From positions 4,044,001 through 4,108,000 of the forward strand of contig NC_021658.1 in the NCBI RefSeq assembly GCF_000418325.1: a stretch of 64,000 nt of DNA, given 5' to 3'. A program made the position numbers and the translations under genes. Positions 24,924-34,495 of this stretch are shown here, one piece after another. The notes beneath the pieces are model-generated. The model searched no databases, was not told the DNA's origin, and worked only from the letters and a program-made list of their open reading frames with translations. Positions within the stretch are counted from its first letter, which is position 1. Each line of letters starts with the position of its first letter. Source of the DNA: Sorangium cellulosum So0157-2. GTDB taxonomy: Bacteria > Myxococcota_A > Polyangia > Polyangiales > Polyangiaceae.

Positions 24924-25628
24924 TCATCGGACCCCGACGAGCGGCTCGAGCTTGTCCTTCTGGCCGATGTGCAGCATGAGCGCGACCTGGCCCCGCTGCG
25001 CCTGGAAGTAGTCGAGCCGCAGCCGGTGCGTCCCCTCGGCGAGCCGCGCCTCGCCGTCCGCGGTCTTCGCGCTGTGGACCCCGTCGTTGGCGAGCACGCG
25101 CTTGTCGTCGATGTAGAGGATGGCGCCGTCGTCCGAGGTGAGCCGGAGCTGGTACACCCCCTCCTCGGGCACCTTGAACTCGCCCTCGAACCGGATCGCG
25201 AACCACTCGTTCTGCGCGAGCGCGCCCGGGAAGCCGCCGGAGAAGTCCTGCGACTTCACCTCGAACTTGTCGGTGTACAGCACCGCGAACGGGACGAGCC
25301 CGTCGAAGCTCGGGAGCTTCTGGCTGTTCTCGGGGATCACGTACGCGAGCCCCCGGAAGGCGCCGCCCTCGCCGTTGCCGAACGCGATCGGGGCGGTGAT
25401 GCGCGGGGCGCCCTGCGTGGGCAGGCGCCACTTCGCGGTCTTGCGGCGCGCCGGCTCCGGATCGGGCTTGGCCGGCTTGCGCGACCGGGAGGCCGTCTTG
25501 GCGGGGGGAGGGGGGGGCGGCGGCGACGTCTCTGCCGGCTTGCTGCCGCTCTGGATGGTGACATGGCAGCCGCAGAGGAGGGACGCGGCGAGCACGCACG
25601 AGGCGATGCGCGATGAGGTTCGGACCAT
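24924..25628 (-). CDS. PA14-domain-like lipoprotein
   Basis: 234 aa from the ATG at 25628 (CAGGAG 6 bases upstream; the longer frame to 25715 has no such site). A signal peptide ending in LLCGC gives a lipidated Cys. Residues ~30-65 are a Pro/Lys-rich linker. The C-terminal ~140 residues resemble a PA14-type beta sandwich: FAIRFEGEFKVPEEGVYQLRLTSDDGAILYIDD, then GTHRLRLDYFQAQ and VALMLHIG. PA14 modules bind glycans or mediate assembly of surface proteins. It probably sits on the inner leaflet of the outer membrane or on the surface. Monocistronic by appearance. Confidence 0.82.
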   Translation of the reverse strand: MVRTSSRIASCVLAASLLCGCHVTIQSGSKPAETSPPPPPPPAKTASRSRKPAKPDPEPARRKTAKWRLPTQGAPRITAPIAFGNGEGGAFRGLAYVIPENSQKLPSFDGLVPFAVLYTDKFEVKSQDFSGGFPGALAQNEWFAIRFEGEFKVPEEGVYQLRLTSDDGAILYIDDKRVLANDGVHSAKTADGEARLAEGTHRLRLDYFQAQRGQVALMLHIGQKDKLEPLVGVR

Positions 25629-25731
25629 GACGTCTCCTGAGAGGGAACGGACGGTCGCGCCCGCCCCCACGTGAATGCGACGATGGCGCTTAGACGTTCG
25701 GGCAGGGCGCGGCAATCAGCGTCACGCCTCG

Positions 25732-26727
25732 TCAGGGGCGCCCGGCGCGGGCGACCCCGCCGGCCGCGGCCGCGGGGCCCGGAGCGCTCCCCGCGGCGGC
25801 GCCCCCGGGCGCGTCGCGCTCCTCGCGCCCTGGCGCCTCGAGCCGCGAGAGCCCGTCGATCGACGCCGCGGCACGCCAGAGCGGCGAGCGCTGGGCGAGC
25901 CCGAGCGCGGCGAGGCAGGCGAGCACGCCGGCGAGGGCGCCGGCGTTCATCACGCCCTCGAGCCTCCGCCGCGCCGGGCCCGCGTAGCTCAGCCCGAGCA
26001 GCGCGCCGCTGACCAGGCCCCCGATGTGCGCCGCGTTGTTGATGCGGATGCCCGTGTTCGACGCGTTCACGACGAAGCCGAAGAGGACGATGTAGAACAC
26101 GGCCTGGAGCGCGAGGTCCTTCCAGCGCGGGTCGCGGCGGCGGAGCAGCCAGCCGAGCAGGAGGCCCATCACGCCGAACACCGCGCCGCTCGCGCCCGCC
26201 GTGCACATGACCTCGGGCTGCACGAAGACGTTCCAGGCTGCGCTCGCGGCGAAGCCGACCAGGCCCGTGAGCACGTAGGCGATCGCGAACCGCGCCGAGC
26301 CGACGGCGGGCTCCGCGGCGCGGGCGAGCATGACGAGCGTCATCATGTTCATGCCGAAGTGGAGGACGCCCATGTGGACGAACACCGCGGAGAGCAGGCG
26401 GAACGGCTCGAACGGGGCGCCGGGCTCGATGAGGAGCGCGCCGAAGCGGAGATAGTTCGACTTGTCCCACGCCGAGAGCAGGCCGAGATCCCGGGAATGC
26501 GCGGCGACGAGCTGCCCGACGAACACGAACGACGTGAGCGCGCCGAGGATCTTGGTCGCCAGAAGGCCCCGCCCGTCGAGGAGCCCCCGCGCCGGCGGGG
26601 CGTGGACGGCGGGCGCGAGCAGCGGCGCGCCGCAGCGGATGCAGCGGCTGAAGTCGCTCCCGTTGAGGGCGCCGCAGCGCGCGCAGTGGAGCGAGCGCCG
26701 CCGCTCGCCGGACGGCCCCGCCGTCAC
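25732..26727 (-). CDS. Rhomboid intramembrane serine protease with N-terminal zinc ribbon
   Basis: Cleaves membrane-spanning substrates within the bilayer. 331 aa from a GTG at 26727, chosen because it directly precedes the first domain; no strong ribosome site is visible. Cys15/18/29/32 (CARC and CIRC) form a short zinc ribbon facing the cytoplasm. Six or more helices follow with HMGVLHFGMNMMTL, nucleophile Ser180 in GASGAVFG and catalytic His234 in NNAAHIGGLVSG. The catalytic dyad is intact. Beyond ~265 an Ala/Pro-rich tail continues. Zinc-ribbon rhomboids are common in Gram-positives and some Proteobacteria; substrates are unknown. Confidence 0.93.
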   Translation of the reverse strand: MTAGPSGERRRSLHCARCGALNGSDFSRCIRCGAPLLAPAVHAPPARGLLDGRGLLATKILGALTSFVFVGQLVAAHSRDLGLLSAWDKSNYLRFGALLIEPGAPFEPFRLLSAVFVHMGVLHFGMNMMTLVMLARAAEPAVGSARFAIAYVLTGLVGFAASAAWNVFVQPEVMCTAGASGAVFGVMGLLLGWLLRRRDPRWKDLALQAVFYIVLFGFVVNASNTGIRINNAAHIGGLVSGALLGLSYAGPARRRLEGVMNAGALAGVLACLAALGLAQRSPLWRAAASIDGLSRLEAPGREERDAPGGAAAGSAPGPAAAAGGVARAGRP

Positions 26728-27099
26728 AGGCCGGTCCCGACCCGCCGCCCGACCCGGAGGCGTGCGCGAGACCTGAACGTTGTATCGAGGGTCACGAGGG
26801 CTCCTTTCACGGCGGACGCTCCGCGCCGAGGCCGGCGCGGTCGGGCGCGCCGCGCCGAGGCCGGCACAATGTGGAGTCTTCGGGCCGTAAGGTCCACGGC
26901 TTTGGGCCGTTGTCGAGGTGTGAATGCGGCACCCCTCCCGCGCTCGGCCCCCGCCGCCGCGTGGCGCCTGCGCGGCGGCGCGGGGCGCCGGCCCGGCGGC
27001 GCGCCCGCGCTCCTCCTCGGCCGGGGGGCGCGCCGTCCCGCCGCGGGCGCAAGGTGGACACCGGTGCGGATCGCTCCACGTCCGGGTATCGTCGCCCTC
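26728..27099. other. Divergent intergenic region between rhomboid and sigma factor genes
   Basis: 372 bases; must contain both promoters. AT-richer patches at ~26770-26810 and 26865-26930 (TTTGGGCCGTTGTCGAGG) are the likeliest sites, but no pair of elements is convincing. Frames in it are shadows. Confidence 0.4.
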
Positions 27100-27738
27100 G
27101 TGACCGCGGCGGCAGCAGCGAGGCCCGATCTCGAGGCAGAGCGCCTGCAGTGCGAGCGCGCGGCGCAGGGCGATCGCGCCGCGCTCGGCCAGCTGCTCCG
27201 CAAGTACGGTCCCTCGCTCTACCGCGCGGTGCTGCTGCCCCGCCTCGGCTCCGACGCGGCCGCGCAGGACGCTCTGGCCGAGACGTACGCGCGCGTGGTC
27301 GAGCGGTTCTCCCAGTTCCAGTGGCAGAGCTGCGGCATCTACCCGTGGCTCCGCGTGATCGCGCTGCGCATCGCGCTCGACATGCTCCGAGCGCGCCGCC
27401 GCGAGGCGCTCTTCGAGCCGGAGGATCTGCAGCGCGAGATCGACGCCGCCGAGACGGATCTCACCGCCCGCGGCGAGGTCGAGCTCTGCGAGAAGCGCGA
27501 CCTCGCCGACGCGCGGGCGCGGGTCGAGGACGCGCTCGGGCGCCTCAACCCGCGCTACGCCGAGGCGATCCGGCTCCGGGTGCTCGAGGAGCGGCCCCGC
27601 GACGAGGTGGCCCTCGCGCTCGGCGTCAGCGTGGCGACGTTCGACGTCGTCCTGCACCGCGCCATGACCGCGCTGAAGAAGGCGCTCGCCGCGGGGGTTG
27701 CCGCGCCGCGCGCGGAGCTTAAGGAAGGGGCGCGATGA
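27100..27738 (+). CDS. ECF-type RNA polymerase sigma factor
   Basis: 212-aa sigma-70-family regulator from a GTG at 27100 (GTG 27064 is an alternative). Region 2: GDRAALGQLLRKYGPSLYRAVL and YARVVERFSQFQ, then the promoter-melting segment IYPWLRVIALRIALDMLRARRRE. Region 4: LGRLNPRYAEAIRLRVLEERPRDEVALALGVSVATFDVVLHRAMTALKKAL, the usual helix-turn-helix. It overlaps the next gene by 4 bases; that gene encodes a single-pass membrane protein and is the probable anti-sigma factor. The regulon is unknown. Confidence 0.92.
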   Translation: MTAAAAARPDLEAERLQCERAAQGDRAALGQLLRKYGPSLYRAVLLPRLGSDAAAQDALAETYARVVERFSQFQWQSCGIYPWLRVIALRIALDMLRARRREALFEPEDLQREIDAAETDLTARGEVELCEKRDLADARARVEDALGRLNPRYAEAIRLRVLEERPRDEVALALGVSVATFDVVLHRAMTALKKALAAGVAAPRAELKEGAR

Positions 27739-28610
27739 AGCCGCGGCTGCCCTCGGGTCCGCGCCCCCCGCCGACCGGAGACGGGCCCGCCGAGCGCCGC
27801 GGCGGCCCGGATCGCGGCCGTCGGCTCGCGCTCGTCGCGCCCGAGGCGGAGCCGCTCGCGCCCGCGTCCGAGGACGAGCTGCGCGCCGCGCGCGATCTCG
27901 CGGAGGCGCTCGATCGCGGCGAGGTCCCGCTCGCGGCGGCCCTCCGGGCCGCGGCCCGGCCCGTCGGGCTCGACCGGGCGGACCACGAGGCGCTGCTCGC
28001 GCGCGCGCTCGGCGACGAGGGCGCGCCGCCGACCAAGGCCGAGCTGCGCGCCGCCGAGCGCCTGCGCAAGGCGCTCGATCCCGCGCGCCTGCGCGAGGCG
28101 CTCGATCCAGGCGCGGCCGGCGGCGCCGGCATCGAGCGCGGCGGCAGCTCCGGCGAGCTCGCCTCGCCCGGCGCGCGCGACGAGCTCGCGGAGCTCGCCG
28201 TCGCGCTCCGGGCCGCGTGGCGCCCGGCGCCCCTCGCGGAGCTCCGGAACCGCGCGCTCGTCGAGGGGGCCCTCCGCGCCGCGCCCGCGCCTCGCGCCCG
28301 GCGCATCGCGCCGGTCACGATGGCGGCGCTCTCGACCCTCGCCGCGGCGGCCGCCGCCGCGGCGCTGATCTTCGGCCAGCTCCGGGAAGAGCGCGCCTCG
28401 GTCGCGCGCGCGCCCGGGGCGGCGGCCGCGCCGGTCGAGGCGGCGGCGCCTCGGCTCCCGCTCATCGAGGCGCGATCGACCGCCGCGCTCTTCGATCCGG
28501 CCGCGCCGTTCCCGAGGGAGGGCGGCCAGACCGAGCGGATCGATCGCATCGCCGCCGCGCGCGCGTCGGATCTGCGGCAGAACCGCTATGCGGCGTGGGG
28601 GGTGCGCTGA
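27735..28610 (+). CDS. Probable membrane-bound anti-sigma factor
   Basis: 291 aa; SD AAGGAAGGGG, 4-base overlap with the sigma gene. The ~190-residue N-terminal part is helical, charged and probably cytoplasmic. One membrane helix lies near 195-215 (TMAALSTLAAAAAAAALIFG), followed by a ~75-residue periplasmic tail ending in DLRQNRYAAWGVR. The topology matches ECF anti-sigma factors, but the zinc-binding HxxxCxxC motif is absent, so it would be a non-ZAS type. The role is inferred from coupling and topology only. Confidence 0.68.
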   Translation: MKPRLPSGPRPPPTGDGPAERRGGPDRGRRLALVAPEAEPLAPASEDELRAARDLAEALDRGEVPLAAALRAAARPVGLDRADHEALLARALGDEGAPPTKAELRAAERLRKALDPARLREALDPGAAGGAGIERGGSSGELASPGARDELAELAVALRAAWRPAPLAELRNRALVEGALRAAPAPRARRIAPVTMAALSTLAAAAAAAALIFGQLREERASVARAPGAAAAPVEAAAPRLPLIEARSTAALFDPAAPFPREGGQTERIDRIAAARASDLRQNRYAAWGVR

Positions 28611-29212
28611 TGCGGAGCGCGCGCCTCGCCGCCGCCTGCCTGGGGCTCCTCACGGCGGCGCACCTCGGGTGCGCCCGAGAGGACGAGCGGGCGCGCGCCG
28701 GCGCGGCCCCGGGCGATCCGGCGTGCGCGTGCGCCCCGGCGCAGATCGTCGATCCCACGCTCCTCGCCTTTCTCTCCAGGGCGCGCGCGGCGCACCACGC
28801 CGCCGACGTGTCGCTCGGCGCGGGCGATCGCGCCGCCGCGATCCGCGCCCTCGAGGGGATCATCGCCGCGCCGAGGCCGCCCGGCGCGCCGCCGGAGGTC
28901 GCCGAGGTGACCGCGGACACCTACGCCCGGCTGGCGGAGCTCCGGAGCGAGGCCGGCGATTTCGACGCCGCGGCGCGCGACGTCGACGCGGGCCTCAAGC
29001 TGGCGCCGGCGCCCTCTCATTACGAGGGCCACCTCTACGAGGTCGCGGGCGTGGTCGAGGAGCGCCGCGCGAAGGCGCTCGACGAGAAGGGGGAGCGCGA
29101 GGCGGCGGCGCAGGCCCGCGCGCGTGCGGTCGGCCTGCTGGAGCGGGCGATCTCGATCCAGGATCACGTTATCACCGAGGCCCTGAAGGGCGCCCAGGAA
29201 AACCCGCGCTGA
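28610..29212 (+). CDS. Lipoprotein with TPR-like helices, third gene of sigma operon
   Basis: 200 aa; its ATG shares one base with the previous stop (TGATG). A signal peptide with lipobox LGC gives a lipidated Cys, followed by a CAC-containing linker. The helical repeats (AGDRAAAIRALEGIIAAP, AGDFDAAARDVDAGLKLAP, REAAAQARARAVGLLERAI) look TPR-like. Coupling to a sigma/anti-sigma pair suggests a periplasmic or outer-membrane sensor or effector of that system (inference). No enzyme motif is seen. Confidence 0.75.
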   Translation: MRSARLAAACLGLLTAAHLGCAREDERARAGAAPGDPACACAPAQIVDPTLLAFLSRARAAHHAADVSLGAGDRAAAIRALEGIIAAPRPPGAPPEVAEVTADTYARLAELRSEAGDFDAAARDVDAGLKLAPAPSHYEGHLYEVAGVVEERRAKALDEKGEREAAAQARARAVGLLERAISIQDHVITEALKGAQENPR

Positions 29213-29295
29213 AGCGCGCGACCGCCGTGGTCTCCAATTGCGACGGGCGAGCGTTCCTCGTTAGACTCGGCCGGAGGGGGCCGCTGCCCGACGCG

Positions 29296-31038
29296 ATGAC
29301 GCTCCGTGTACCAAGGCCGAAACCCGGGTACGATGTCAAATCGCTCCCGCTGAAACCCGCGGACGCGTTCCTCCTGTCGCGGATCGACGGCGTCCTGACC
29401 GATCGGGATCTGTCCCTCATCACGGGCATGTCGCACGGCGACACCGTCGATGCGCTGCGCCGCCTGCGCGATTTCGGCGCGATCCTCCTGGACGGCGAGT
29501 CGGGCCCGCCTCCGCAGCGGGGCGCGGCCGACGGCGCGCGCCGCGGGGTGGACACGGAGCGGCCGATGGCGTCTGGCGGCGAGCCGTTCCCGCTCGGTCG
29601 CGACGCGCTCCAGCAGGTGGACTCCCCGCCGCTCTACGATCCTGCAGAGCTCGACGAGCCGGTCGAGCTCGCCCCGGACCGGAAGCGGCGGATCCTCGAC
29701 CTCTACTATCGGCTCGAGGATCTCAGCCATTACGCGCTGCTCGGCGTCCCGGATCAGGCGGACAAGAAGCAGATCAAGAGCGCCTACTACCAGCTCGCGC
29801 CGGAGTTCCACCCGGACACCTACTTCCGGAAGCAGCTCGGCTCGTACAAGCAGAAGATCGAGGCCATCTTCACGCGCATCACGCTGGCGCACGACGCGCT
29901 GACGTCGAAGCAGCGGCGCGCCGAGTACGACGCGTACCTCGAGCAGACCCACAAGAACCGGGCGATGGCGGCGCTGATCGAGCAGACGCCCCGCGACATC
30001 GCCACGATCACCACCGCCGTCGACGCCTCGGTGCGCGCCGCGTTCGCCGAGCCGCGCGACCTGGTCGGATCGCCCGGGCGTTACTCCTCCGAGCGCACCC
30101 CCGCGGAGCACGCCCCCGCCGCGGCGTTCGCCCGGGCAGCGGCGCCGACGCGGCCGTCCCCCGAGGCGATCGCGCCGGACCGCGCGGGCGCGCCGGCGCG
30201 GAGCGCGGCGGCGATCGCGCCGGACCCCGGGGGCGCGCCGGCGCGGAGCGCGGCGGCGACCACGCCCGTCGCGCCCGCGCCCAGCGCGAAGGATCGGCGC
30301 GAGATGTTCGCGCGCAAGCTCACCGGAGGCCTGCGGCGCGGTCCGGCGGGCGCGCCCGCTGCGGCCTCTGCGGCGGTGGCCACGGCGCCCGCCGCGGGGG
30401 CGGTGTCGAGGCCCCCGGGCGGCGTCCGCTCGCCCGAGTCGATGCGGGCCGTCGATGCGCTCAAGGCGCGCTACGATTCCGCCCGGAACGAGGCCGTCCG
30501 CAGCCAGATCGCGCGGTACTCCGAGGCGGCCCGCTCTGCGCTCGAGCGGAACGATTACGCGAGCGCGGCCAACGCGTACCGGATCGCCGCGTCGCTCGCG
30601 CCAGAGGACCCCGCGCTCCAGAAGGCGTCGGCCGACGTCCAGCGCCTCGCGGCGGTGGCGCTGGCGGACGGTTACCTCAAGCAGGCCCAGTACGAGGCAC
30701 AGAACGGGCGCTGGGTCGAGGCGGCGCTGAGCTACGCGAAGGTGTGCGACGGTCGCCCCGACGACGCCAGCGCGCACGAGCGGGTCGCCTATGCGACGCT
30801 CCAGGCCGGGGAGAACACGCGGCGGGCGGTGGAGTTCGCGCGGCGGGCGGTGGAGCTCGTGCCCTCCTCGGTGGAGTACCGGCTGACGCTCGCGCTCTCG
30901 TACGCGGCCGCGGGGCTCGCGAAGAGCGCGAACGGCGAGTTCGACCGAGCCGCCGAGCTCGCGGGGACCGACGCCAGGCTGCGCGGCCTCATCGCCCAGA
31001 CGCGCGACCAGGCCAAGAGGTACGGGAAGCAAGTCTAG
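29296..31038 (+). CDS. J-domain and TPR protein with N-terminal winged-helix-like module
   Basis: Predicted Hsp70 co-chaperone, 580 aa from the ATG at 29296 (no strong ribosome site; GTG 29227 possible). Domains: an N-terminal ~55-residue module (LKPADAFLLSRIDGVLTD...GMSHGDTVDALRRLRDFGAIL); a J domain at 144-217 with HPD at 172-174 and the closing YDAYLEQT; a Pro/Ala-rich linker ~235-420 holding a 15-residue tandem repeat; and TPR-like helices from ~440 to the end (LERNDYASAANAYRIAASLAP, LVPSSVEYRLTLALSYAAAG). A DnaK-type gene follows 154 bases downstream. The N-terminal module recurs at the C-terminus of the protein at 33042-34388, which suggests the three work together. Confidence 0.88.
   Translation: MTLRVPRPKPGYDVKSLPLKPADAFLLSRIDGVLTDRDLSLITGMSHGDTVDALRRLRDFGAILLDGESGPPPQRGAADGARRGVDTERPMASGGEPFPLGRDALQQVDSPPLYDPAELDEPVELAPDRKRRILDLYYRLEDLSHYALLGVPDQADKKQIKSAYYQLAPEFHPDTYFRKQLGSYKQKIEAIFTRITLAHDALTSKQRRAEYDAYLEQTHKNRAMAALIEQTPRDIATITTAVDASVRAAFAEPRDLVGSPGRYSSERTPAEHAPAAAFARAAAPTRPSPEAIAPDRAGAPARSAAAIAPDPGGAPARSAAATTPVAPAPSAKDRREMFARKLTGGLRRGPAGAPAAASAAVATAPAAGAVSRPPGGVRSPESMRAVDALKARYDSARNEAVRSQIARYSEAARSALERNDYASAANAYRIAASLAPEDPALQKASADVQRLAAVALADGYLKQAQYEAQNGRWVEAALSYAKVCDGRPDDASAHERVAYATLQAGENTRRAVEFARRAVELVPSSVEYRLTLALSYAAAGLAKSANGEFDRAAELAGTDARLRGLIAQTRDQAKRYGKQV
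30166..30255 (+). repeat. 45-bp direct tandem repeat inside the J-domain gene
   Basis: Two adjacent in-frame 45-base copies (30166-30210 and 30211-30255) encode AIAPDRAGAPARSAA and AIAPDPGGAPARSAA in the disordered linker. Copies differ at a few bases; probably slippage or recent duplication. Confidence 0.85.
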
Positions 31039-31068
31039 CGCCGCCGGGCGCAGCCGGGCCGGCGGCGC
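31038..31068 (+). terminator. 10-bp perfect hairpin at the end of the J-domain gene
   Basis: GCGCCGCCGG (31038-31047) and CCGGCGGCGC (31059-31068) are exact reverse complements with an 11-base loop, starting at the last base of the stop codon. Likely terminator, or partial terminator ahead of the Hsp70 gene. Confidence 0.5.
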
Positions 31069-31148
31069 CTTCCGGAGCGGGCCGCGCACGATTGGCCCGC
31101 TCGGCTCCGCGAAACGGTCTAGCATCGTGACCTCGGCGGCCGTTCGGG

Positions 31149-31176
31149 CCGAAGATCACAAGCCGAAGATCACAAG
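31149..31176 (+). repeat. Perfect 14-bp tandem duplication in the Hsp70 leader
   Basis: CCGAAGATCACAAG occurs twice head to tail (31149-31162, 31163-31176), ending just at the AGAGGAG ribosome site of the Hsp70 gene. It may be a regulatory repeat or a simple duplication. Confidence 0.8.
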
Positions 31177-31192
31177 AGGAGCAGCGGCATCG

Positions 31193-33022
<1,830 letters not shown>

Positions 33023-33041
33023 ACGGTGGCCGCGATGAGGG

Positions 33042-34388
33042 ATGACGATGCGGTCGGTGCCGCCTGACTCCAAGACCCTGGACTCCTCCTGGGGGCACGA
33101 TGAGGTGGACGAGCTCGAGGACACCCAGCCGGTCGCCTCGGAGGAGATCCTCGCGCTCACCGCGCTCGCGCGCGGGGAGCCGGGCTCGTCCCGCCTGGGG
33201 GCGACGCCGCCCTCCGGCTCGCCCCTGCCGCCGGACTCCGAGGGCAAGATCACGCTTCCGCCGCCGATCCCCGTCAGCGAGTACGTGGCAAAGATGATGA
33301 CCCGCCGCTCTCATTCGAGCTCCGAGATCACCGCCCAGCGGCCGCGCCCGCCCGAGCCCCCTCCGGAGGAGTACCCGCCGGTGCCGCCGCGCAGGACGAT
33401 CCCCTGGGAGCCGCCGCCCGGCAGCAGCTTCTCGGGCAGGCACGGCCCGCCCAGCCTGGAGGCCGGGCGGCTCGGGCTGGAGTGCGACGAGCCCGGGGTC
33501 CCGTCGCGGCCCGGCGGCCGGATGGGCTTCGGGTCGCTCGAGGGTGACCACGAGCTCGGGCCGGACCTCGACGACGACCTCGTGCGCGAGCCGAGCCCGC
33601 CGTACCCGCACAGCTTCGGCGAGATCGACGTCTTCGGCGGCCCTCCGGTCGACGCGCGCGACGTCTACCTCCCCCCGAGCGCGCGGGGCCGCGGGTACGG
33701 CGCGGACGAGGGCGGCCCGCTCGGCATCGATTTCCGGCTCGATCTCGGCTTCGAGGAGCCGATCCCCGCCGCGGACGAGCAGCCGGTCACGCCGCCGCCC
33801 GGCACGCTCCGCTACGGCCTGATCGTGGAGGACGACGAGCCCGCCTTCCGCGGCGGGACGGGCGCGCTCGCCGGCTCCACCTCGTACCGGGTCTCCGGCG
33901 ACGCGCAGGGCGGGGCGCGCCCGCCCCGCCGGACCGAGACCGATCGCGCGCCGGCGGTGATCGCGCGGATGGACAAGGGGGTCCATTCCCGGGCGACCGA
34001 GCCCCAGATGAGCGCCCCGGGGCCGCGGGAGCAGATGCAGCACCGCTTCGATCAGGGCGACTTCGGCGGCGCGCTCGTCCTCGCGGAGGGGCTGCTCGAG
34101 GAGAACCCGAAGGACTGGATGGCGCGGCAGTACGCCGACAGCTGCGTCGAGACGCTGCGCCAGATGTACCAGTCGCGCCTGGGCGACGGCTCGCGCGTGC
34201 TCCGCCTCGCGGTGCCGCCGGACCAGCTCCGCTCGCTGAACCTCGATCACCGCGCTGGCTTCTTGCTGTCGTGCATCGACGGGTACAGCTCGATCGACGA
34301 GATCCTCGACGTGTCGGGCATGCAGACGCTCGAGGCCTTGCGGCTCCTGTACGAGCTCGTGCAGGAGGGGATCGTCTGCGGCGTGTAG
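33042..34388 (+). CDS. Proline-rich protein ending in the module shared with the J-domain protein
   Basis: 448 aa, 19 bases after the Hsp70 gene. Residues ~1-330 are largely disordered, Pro/Gly/acidic (LPPPIPVSEYVAKMM, PPPEEYPPVPPRR). From ~330 a helical stretch (MQHRFDQGDFGGALVLAEGLLEENPKDWMARQYADSC) looks TPR-like. The last ~55 residues (LDHRAGFLLSCIDGYSSIDEIL...GMQTLEALRLLYELVQEGIV) match the N-terminal module of the J-domain protein in spacing and many identities. Start 33042 or 33048. Function unknown; it may be a client or adaptor of the neighbouring Hsp70. Confidence 0.8.
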   Translation: MTMRSVPPDSKTLDSSWGHDEVDELEDTQPVASEEILALTALARGEPGSSRLGATPPSGSPLPPDSEGKITLPPPIPVSEYVAKMMTRRSHSSSEITAQRPRPPEPPPEEYPPVPPRRTIPWEPPPGSSFSGRHGPPSLEAGRLGLECDEPGVPSRPGGRMGFGSLEGDHELGPDLDDDLVREPSPPYPHSFGEIDVFGGPPVDARDVYLPPSARGRGYGADEGGPLGIDFRLDLGFEEPIPAADEQPVTPPPGTLRYGLIVEDDEPAFRGGTGALAGSTSYRVSGDAQGGARPPRRTETDRAPAVIARMDKGVHSRATEPQMSAPGPREQMQHRFDQGDFGGALVLAEGLLEENPKDWMARQYADSCVETLRQMYQSRLGDGSRVLRLAVPPDQLRSLNLDHRAGFLLSCIDGYSSIDEILDVSGMQTLEALRLLYELVQEGIVCGV

Positions 34389-34495
34389 GCGCCGGCATCG
34401 CCTGAGGTCCCTACCGCGCCGGCCGCCGCGCCCGCCGACCGCCGCGCCCGCCGACGCGCCTTTCCGCGATGACGCTGGCTCGCTAGGGTGCACCG

